Below the pieces are notes generated by a model, which was not told where the DNA came from, did no database searches, and saw nothing but the letters and a program-made list of their open reading frames with translations. From NCBI GenBank assembly GCA_032089155.1, contig DAMDEV010000086.1, positions 1 to 10,568 of the forward strand: a DNA stretch of 10,568 bases, given 5' to 3'. This DNA comes from Faucicola sp032089155 (GTDB lineage Bacteria; Pseudomonadota; Gammaproteobacteria; Pseudomonadales; Moraxellaceae). Each line of letters opens with the position of its first letter. Within the stretch, counting starts at the first letter, position 1. Of this stretch, positions 7,017-10,568 are shown piece by piece. The position numbers were made by a program, and so were the translations under genes.

Positions 7017-7646
7017 TTAAGCGGCTTGCTTGGCAAAATATTCTTTGGTCTCAAGCCATTTGTCATTAAAATCCCATTTGTTTTTTGACATTTCCCACCA
7101 AACCATACTAAATGCCAATCGGTCATGACAAACAAGACAATGGTTAAAGAATTCTTCTTCGATTTCGGCAATTTGTTCGGCTTGGTCTTCAAGGTCGTCT
7201 TCTTCCATGATATCTAATAACGCAGCAATCGTCGTTTGTGCTACTACTCTTGAGTCATCGGTGGACACACGCAGCTGATGCTGATAAGTAACTATTGAAG
7301 GCGATACCAATACGCTCCAGCGCGTGGCAAGATTGCTGACTTTAAACACATACTCACCATGATTGACGCATTGGTCAAACCCTTGCAGCAGCGTTGGCGT
7401 TAGTTTTTCTCTGACTTGGTTGAGCATACGGTCACCAAAATAGGGCACGTCAAACCAACAACCATAAAACATATCGGCTAACGCACCTTGCAACGGCTCT
7501 TTTTCATCAAGCTCCATCGCTGCCATGATGCGACTGGTGTGGATATCCATGTTCATCGGTTGGTCAATCACTTGTCGACTATAGAGACGAAAACTAAGCC
7601 AATGTTTTTGAAATTTTCTACGATTACGATTCGACAATGAATACAT
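7017..7646 (-). CDS. uncharacterised acidic cytoplasmic protein
   Basis: I do not recognise a family. The gene is supported by a GAGGAA ribosome binding site five bases before the ATG, by a promoter and by its place between signalling genes. The product has 209 residues without a signal peptide or membrane helices. The first 30 residues are basic and aromatic (MYSLSNRNRRKFQKHW). A second possible start, MNMDIH, lies at residue 31, but the ribosome binding site favours the first. The centre (about 50-145) is mixed alpha/beta with PTLLQGFDQCVNHGEYVFKV and RWSVLVSPSIVTYQHQLRV. A strongly acidic stretch with many E and D residues lies at about 147-166. CLVCH (170-174) resembles a heme c motif, but there is no export signal, so it is not read as a cytochrome. 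The C-terminus is W-rich (MVWWEMSKNKWDF). Confidence 0.8.
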   Translation of the reverse strand: MYSLSNRNRRKFQKHWLSFRLYSRQVIDQPMNMDIHTSRIMAAMELDEKEPLQGALADMFYGCWFDVPYFGDRMLNQVREKLTPTLLQGFDQCVNHGEYVFKVSNLATRWSVLVSPSIVTYQHQLRVSTDDSRVVAQTTIAALLDIMEEDDLEDQAEQIAEIEEEFFNHCLVCHDRLAFSMVWWEMSKNKWDFNDKWLETKEYFAKQAA

Positions 7647-7671
7647 GCTGATTCCTCAAAAAATTAGCCTA

Positions 7672-7677
7672 ATTATA
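7672..7677 (-). promoter_or_regulatory. alternative -10 box for the 7017-7646 gene
   Basis: A TATAAT on the minus strand lies 26 bases before the ATG, but no -35 box is found at a normal distance. TTGTCA upstream is only 12 bases away. It is weaker overall than the promoter at 7747-7775. Confidence 0.25.
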
Positions 7678-7746
7678 TAAAAAGTTATGTGACAAGGGGG
7701 AGGTATTAATGACTAGTGCTGTGAAAAACTGCCGCATTTATCCCCT

Positions 7747-7775
7747 ACTATACTATTAAACCCGATTGCAATCAA
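7747..7775 (-). promoter_or_regulatory. sigma70-type promoter for the 7017-7646 and 6208-6885 genes
   Basis: On the minus strand TTGATT (7770-7775) and TATAGT (7747-7752) are separated by exactly 17 bases, with 4/6 and 5/6 matches. It sits just after the terminator of the upstream operon, which is where a new transcription unit would begin. The leader would be about 95 bases. Confidence 0.5.
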
Positions 7776-7788
7776 AACGCTTCAGCAT

Positions 7789-7825
7789 AAAAAAAGCGCA
7801 ACTCCATCTAAACATGAATTGCGCT
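7789..7825 (-). terminator. rho-independent terminator of the Roadblock-PAS-binding protein operon
   Basis: On the minus strand, AGCGCAA and TTGCGCT form a 7-bp stem around a 17-base loop, followed by a run of six T. It begins 28 bases after the stop of the gene at 7853-8599 and separates that operon from the next promoter. Confidence 0.75.
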
Positions 7826-7852
7826 GTTGGGCAAGATGACAAGCTTGACTGA

Positions 7853-8599
7853 TTAATCCAATAAGGTATCCATTAAATCAATCATAAACTCGCCGTCTTC
7901 TTGGGTCATCGGCTCAAAACCGTCGCTCATCCCCAGTTCTTGTAAGACTTGTTCGCCCTCTGCCGTGTCTTTTAAGCTTAATAAGGCATCGATAAATGGC
8001 TCACTGTCGGCAAAACTCTCTTTAACCAGTAACACATGGCTGATATCGCTTAAATCACTTTCAATCAATACCTGCATCTGCGATAAGGTCAAGCGTGACA
8101 AGCTATGATAAACTTCAGATAAAAAGAATGCCGCATCGGCTTCGCCTTTAATCAAATTACGTGCAGCGGCTTGGTAAGTCTCGGTAACTTTCCAAGTAAT
8201 GTCCGTTTCTAACAAATCTACGGCTTCTAGCAGACGAAGCCCGATCAATTTGACATCCCGGTTGTCTGCCATGGCAATGGTGCAGCCTGCTTTTAAATCA
8301 TCAAGTGCTGCAATGCCGCTATCGGCTTTTGCAGCAATCACCATTTCATCAGATTTGCCCAGTGGACGCGCCACCGCGCGATAACCCTGCTCCCGAACCA
8401 TTGTCGCTGCATCAAAGGGATTGGCATAGATAATATCGACGTTTTGCGCTTGGATTAAGTCGTTTTGTTCATGCGCAGACGCCGGTGTCAGTAAGTGAAT
8501 GTGAATGCCGGATTTTTTTTGTAGCAGTGTATTGAGCATATGCCACCCTGCAAAACGCTCAGGCGCGAAGTCAGGCGCAATGAGTAAATTAATTGTCAT
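7853..8599 (-). CDS. PhnD-like substrate-binding protein lacking a signal peptide
   Basis: The 248-residue protein resembles the PhnD/SsuA-type family of two-lobed (type 2 periplasmic) binding proteins. Its start MTINLLIAPDFAPERFAGWH is the first strand and loop. DIIYANPFDAATMVREQGYR (54-73) carries the family's 'NP' motif. GIAALDDLKAGCTIAMAD is the hinge segment ('gi..l.dLkG..ia'), and NLIKGEADAAFF matches the 'l..G.vDa' motif. Unlike transported family members it has no signal peptide, no lipobox and no neighbouring ABC permease or ATPase, so it is predicted to stay in the cytoplasm. Its ATG overlaps the stop of the upstream PAS gene (TAATG), which points to translational coupling and a fixed ratio of the two products. 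The C-terminus is acidic. A cytoplasmic sensor or adaptor role is inference, and the ligand cannot be read from the sequence. Confidence 0.85.
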   Translation of the reverse strand: MTINLLIAPDFAPERFAGWHMLNTLLQKKSGIHIHLLTPASAHEQNDLIQAQNVDIIYANPFDAATMVREQGYRAVARPLGKSDEMVIAAKADSGIAALDDLKAGCTIAMADNRDVKLIGLRLLEAVDLLETDITWKVTETYQAAARNLIKGEADAAFFLSEVYHSLSRLTLSQMQVLIESDLSDISHVLLVKESFADSEPFIDALLSLKDTAEGEQVLQELGMSDGFEPMTQEDGEFMIDLMDTLLD

Positions 8600-9093
8600 T
8601 AGGCTTGCTCCTCTAGCATTTTGCGATACAGTGCTTCAGCTTGCGCGATTTTGCTGCGTGATGGTTTGCGTCGTACTGACGTATAGCCAACCGTTTCGCC
8701 ATGGCGGATATTGGGCACAGCTGTCGCATACACCCAGTAGTAGCTACCATCTTTGCACAAGTTTTTGACATAGCCATGCCATTTTTTGCCCGCTTCGACT
8801 GTTTGCCACAAGTCTTTAAAGGCGGCTTTTGGCATTTGTGGATGTCGCAAAATATGATGCGGCGCGCCAATTAATTCATCACGGCTATAGCCACTGATAT
8901 CCACAAAGGCATCATTGGCGTGGGTGATAATGCCATCTAAATCCACGCGTGAAACGATAAGTTTGCCATCGGGGTAAGGTAGCTCGTTTTCGGTGGTATA
9001 AACGACACGACTTAAGCCATCTGAGTAAGTCAGACGATGCGCTGTGGCACCGCCAGCAGGTTTGTCCATATCGGGTAATTGTACAGATTTCAT
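8599..9093 (-). CDS. stand-alone Aer-like PAS domain protein
   Basis: The 164-residue protein is strongly similar to the flavin-binding PAS domain of the aerotaxis receptor Aer. The PAS core covers about 45-140 and includes ITHANDAFVDISGYSRDELI (N60), PHHILRHPQMPKAAFKDLW (R83, H84, W96), WHGYVKN, DGSYYWVYATAVP and GYTSVR. These align with Aer N34, R57, H58 and W70, residues implicated in FAD binding and sensing. The Aer D60 position is Q86 here. Unlike Aer, it has no transmembrane helix, HAMP domain or methyl-accepting domain. About 40 unrelated residues precede the PAS core, and only a short helix follows. The ribosome binding site (AAGGAGAGG) is very strong. The gene lies 81 bases after the Roadblock gene and overlaps the PhnD-like gene by one base. 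A soluble redox or oxygen sensor acting through a partner is inference. Confidence 0.92.
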   Translation of the reverse strand: MKSVQLPDMDKPAGGATAHRLTYSDGLSRVVYTTENELPYPDGKLIVSRVDLDGIITHANDAFVDISGYSRDELIGAPHHILRHPQMPKAAFKDLWQTVEAGKKWHGYVKNLCKDGSYYWVYATAVPNIRHGETVGYTSVRRKPSRSKIAQAEALYRKMLEEQA

Positions 9094-9130
9094 TACCTCT
9101 CCTTATAAATTTTTGATTGAGTCACGGTTG

Positions 9131-9140
9131 CTAATATTAG
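9131..9140. repeat. 10-bp perfect palindrome before the PAS gene
   Basis: CTAATATTAG is self-complementary and lies about 38 bases upstream of the PAS start, between it and the Roadblock gene. It could be an operator half of internal regulation, but AT-rich palindromes of this size also arise by chance. Confidence 0.3.
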
Positions 9141-9174
9141 TGATTGGCTGACAAAGTTAACCTGTTTGTAAGTT

Positions 9175-9537
9175 TTAGATAAGTTTTGATAAGGCTTCAG
9201 CCGCACGCTTCATATCCAAGAACACCAGACCCAATTTGGCATTTGGTTTGGTCAAAATGGTCAATACCGCTTCTGTACCCGATGCCGACATAATCACATA
9301 GCCTTTTTCGCCTTGCACCATGACGCGCTCGATACTACCACGCGCGAGTTCTCGACCTGCACGGTCACCGAGTGATAGCAGCGCGGCTGACATCGCACCG
9401 ACACGGTCTTCATCAATGCCCGCTGGCAAGGCTGACGCAATCATCAAACCATCGGTTGAAATCAGCGCAGAGGCTTCTACATCCGCTGAAGAACTGTTTA
9501 GGTCATTTAAGATTTGTTGGAACATATCGGTACGCAT
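9175..9537 (-). CDS. Roadblock/LC7 domain protein (MglB-like)
   Basis: This is a single-domain Roadblock/LC7 protein of 120 residues. The frame is open from a TTG at 9561, but the ATG at 9537 has AAAAAGG about 8 bases upstream and matches the usual family start (MRTDMFQQILNDL). Seen in order: helix 1 (5-14), ASALISTDGLMIASALP (22-38, the classic strand-turn-strand with 'DG..ia'), the helix VGAMSAALLSLGDRAGREL, SIERVMVQGEKGYVIMSASG, AVLTILTKPNAKLGLVFLD and a final helix AAEALSKLI. In bacteria such proteins act as homodimeric regulators of MglA-type GTPases or as scaffolds. No GTPase gene lies within the window. It is the first gene of a minus-strand operon with the PAS and PhnD-like genes. Repeats lie directly upstream of its ribosome binding site. 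Confidence 0.93.
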   Translation of the reverse strand: MRTDMFQQILNDLNSSSADVEASALISTDGLMIASALPAGIDEDRVGAMSAALLSLGDRAGRELARGSIERVMVQGEKGYVIMSASGTEAVLTILTKPNAKLGLVFLDMKRAAEALSKLI

Positions 9538-9550
9538 ATCAAGAACCTTT

Positions 9551-9610
9551 TTAGTAAACAAATTTAGAGGATAAATGAAAAATTTAGGGGTTAATGAACA
9601 AATTTACGGA
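9551..9610. repeat. three tandem 20-bp imperfect repeats before the Roadblock gene
   Basis: Three consecutive 20-bp units read, on the plus strand, TTAGTAAACAAATTTAGAGG / ATAAATGAAAAATTTAGGGG / TTAATGAACAAATTTACGGA. AAATTTA is conserved in all three. The first and third units agree at 15 of 20 positions. They end 14 bases before the Roadblock ATG, next to its ribosome binding site. Confidence 0.7.
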
Positions 9611-9952
9611 GCAAAATAATCACAAGCTCGCACTCATCCAATCGGTATTAAACTCACCCGTCATTGCGGCGGACAGAGTGTAAAAATAATCGTGCAAAAA
9701 TAATGGTATAAAAATAACCGTGCACAAGTAGATGACAAACGTTGTCCAGTGACAGTTTTATAAAGCATGGCTCATGGGTAATTGATGCCGCTTAACAGTT
9801 CAACCGTTTTAGCGACTATTTAATCGCAAGTGATTGTCACATAACGTTTTGTTGCGCATATCATAACAGATTTGATAAAATTTTTACATTTTATTACAAT
9901 ACAATGAGACTGAAAAATTTTAGTAAGCGTCTGTGATATTCATATAATAAAG
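9611..9952. other. intergenic region upstream of the Roadblock operon
   Basis: No gene with a ribosome binding site or recognisable product is seen here on either strand. The stretch is AT-rich and includes the 14-bp triplicate repeat at 9682-9723. On the minus strand a TATGAT in the 9860s is preceded at 17 bases by a weak TGTAAA. No promoter is convincing enough to call, although the Roadblock operon must be driven from this stretch or from beyond it. Confidence 0.5.
9682..9723. repeat. three tandem 14-bp imperfect repeats
   Basis: Consecutive 14-base units read AAAAATAATCGTGC / AAAAATAATGGTAT / AAAAATAACCGTGC. The first and third differ at 2 positions. They lie about 145-190 bases upstream of the Roadblock start. 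They may be clustered binding sites or a slippage product. Confidence 0.7.
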
Positions 9953-9982
9953 AAAAGCCAAGGTGATGGCAGCTTGGCTTTT
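9953..9982 (-). terminator. rho-independent terminator of the acyltransferase gene
   Basis: A perfect 10-bp stem, AAAAGCCAAG (9953-9962) and CTTGGCTTTT (9973-9982), has a 10-base loop. On the minus strand it is followed by a T-rich tail (TTTTCTTTATT). It lies 23 bases after the stop of the gene at 10006. Confidence 0.82.
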
Positions 9983-10005
9983 ACAGTTAACTATAACCGT
10001 AACGA

Positions 10006-10568
10006 TTAAGGCTGTTTAGCGTGCAGCACTTGCCCATGCAAACGCGCCAGCCCATCCACCATCCGCTGCTGCAAGATAGCGGTAATTTCATTTCGGGTTT
10101 TACCCGCAGGGTCAATGGCTGCTAATGGCAACACATACGCTTTGGCAGGGCGGTTATCGAGCACACGTTTGACGCTATCTATCAAGCCAATATCGCCATA
10201 ATACGGAATGTTTTGGTCAAGTTCGCCATCTTGGTTGACGTAGCAAATCACAATCGGTTGAATGAGCACTTGGCTGTCCATCGCAGACTGCAACAAGTTG
10301 CCATAAATACGTTTAATCGCTGTGCCGTCTGTGGTTGTCGCTTCTGGGAAGAAAACCACGGGTGAGCCTTGTGATAAAAACTCACTCATCTGCTCACTGA
10401 TTTTGCTGGTATCGCCCGAACCGCGCTGGATAAATAAGGTGTGGGCGGTGGTCGCCATCCAGCCAATCACAGGCCAATTCGCGATTTCGGCTTTGGACAA
10501 AAAGAAGGTCGGCACAATACTACCCACCACAGGGATATCTAGCCAAGAGATATGGTTGCTCGCCCATA
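10006..10568 (-). CDS. PlsC-type 1-acylglycerol-3-phosphate acyltransferase family protein (5' end outside window)
   Basis: The minus-strand frame is open through the right edge, so the N-terminus is missing. The GTG at 10530 is internal, because coding continues upstream as WASNHISWLDIPV. This contains the catalytic NHxSWLD motif (an NHx4D variant) of lysophospholipid acyltransferases. Further motifs are LFIQRGSGD, then FFPEATTTDG (the FPEGTT motif with A for G, as in some OlsA-like members), and VLIQPIVICYV. These membrane-associated enzymes acylate lysophosphatidate or related lysolipids during phospholipid or ornithine-lipid synthesis. The exact acceptor cannot be decided from this part. 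It forms a separate unit from the Roadblock operon, with its own terminator. Confidence 0.92.
   Translation of the reverse strand, partial: WASNHISWLDIPVVGSIVPTFFLSKAEIANWPVIGWMATTAHTLFIQRGSGDTSKISEQMSEFLSQGSPVVFFPEATTTDGTAIKRIYGNLLQSAMDSQVLIQPIVICYVNQDGELDQNIPYYGDIGLIDSVKRVLDNRPAKAYVLPLAAIDPAGKTRNEITAILQQRMVDGLARLHGQVLHAKQP

Noticed and set aside
7125..7139. CLVCH as a cytochrome c heme-binding motif
   Set aside because: The protein has no signal peptide or membrane anchor and a single motif within an acidic helical region; cytochromes c are matured outside the cytoplasm.
9538..9561. TTG start extending the Roadblock protein by 8 residues
   Set aside because: The ATG at 9537 has a well-spaced AAAAAGG and matches usual Roadblock starts; the extension runs into the 20-bp repeats.

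Overview
The window looks like a chromosomal segment of a gammaproteobacterium of the family Moraxellaceae (Moraxella, Psychrobacter or Acinetobacter relatives). This rests on the ribF-ileS-lspA-fkpB order, the protein sequences and the moderate, slightly AT-rich composition. The species call is inference.

Left part (1-6192): a minus-strand GNAT acetyltransferase gene is cut by the left edge. Divergent from it is a plus-strand housekeeping run: ribF (FMN/FAD synthesis), a 371-base spacer with a clear sigma70 promoter, then ileS, lspA and fkpB packed closely and closed by a hairpin terminator. ispH, which follows fkpB in Escherichia coli, is not here. The most striking object is ileS. Its product carries about 172 extra residues inside the CP1 editing domain, and they read as a complete GNAT N-acetyltransferase domain. 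The synthetase and editing motifs on both sides are intact.

Middle and right part (6208-9537, all minus strand): a little-characterised accessory cluster. In transcription order it holds a canonical Roadblock/LC7 protein, a stand-alone Aer-like PAS protein, and a PhnD-like substrate-binding protein with no signal peptide whose start codon overlaps the PAS stop (TAATG). A terminator follows, then a new promoter, an unrecognised 209-residue protein and a second, diverged Roadblock-like protein. Roadblock proteins normally regulate small GTPases (MglB/MglA), but no GTPase lies in the window. A flavin/redox PAS sensor, a cytoplasmic ligand-binding protein and two Roadblock-type proteins together suggest an intracellular signalling module; its output is unknown.

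Right edge: a 5'-truncated minus-strand PlsC-type acyltransferase gene with its own terminator. The spacer of about 415 bases between that terminator and the Roadblock gene holds two separate sets of triplicate short direct repeats (14-bp and 20-bp periods) and no convincing gene.
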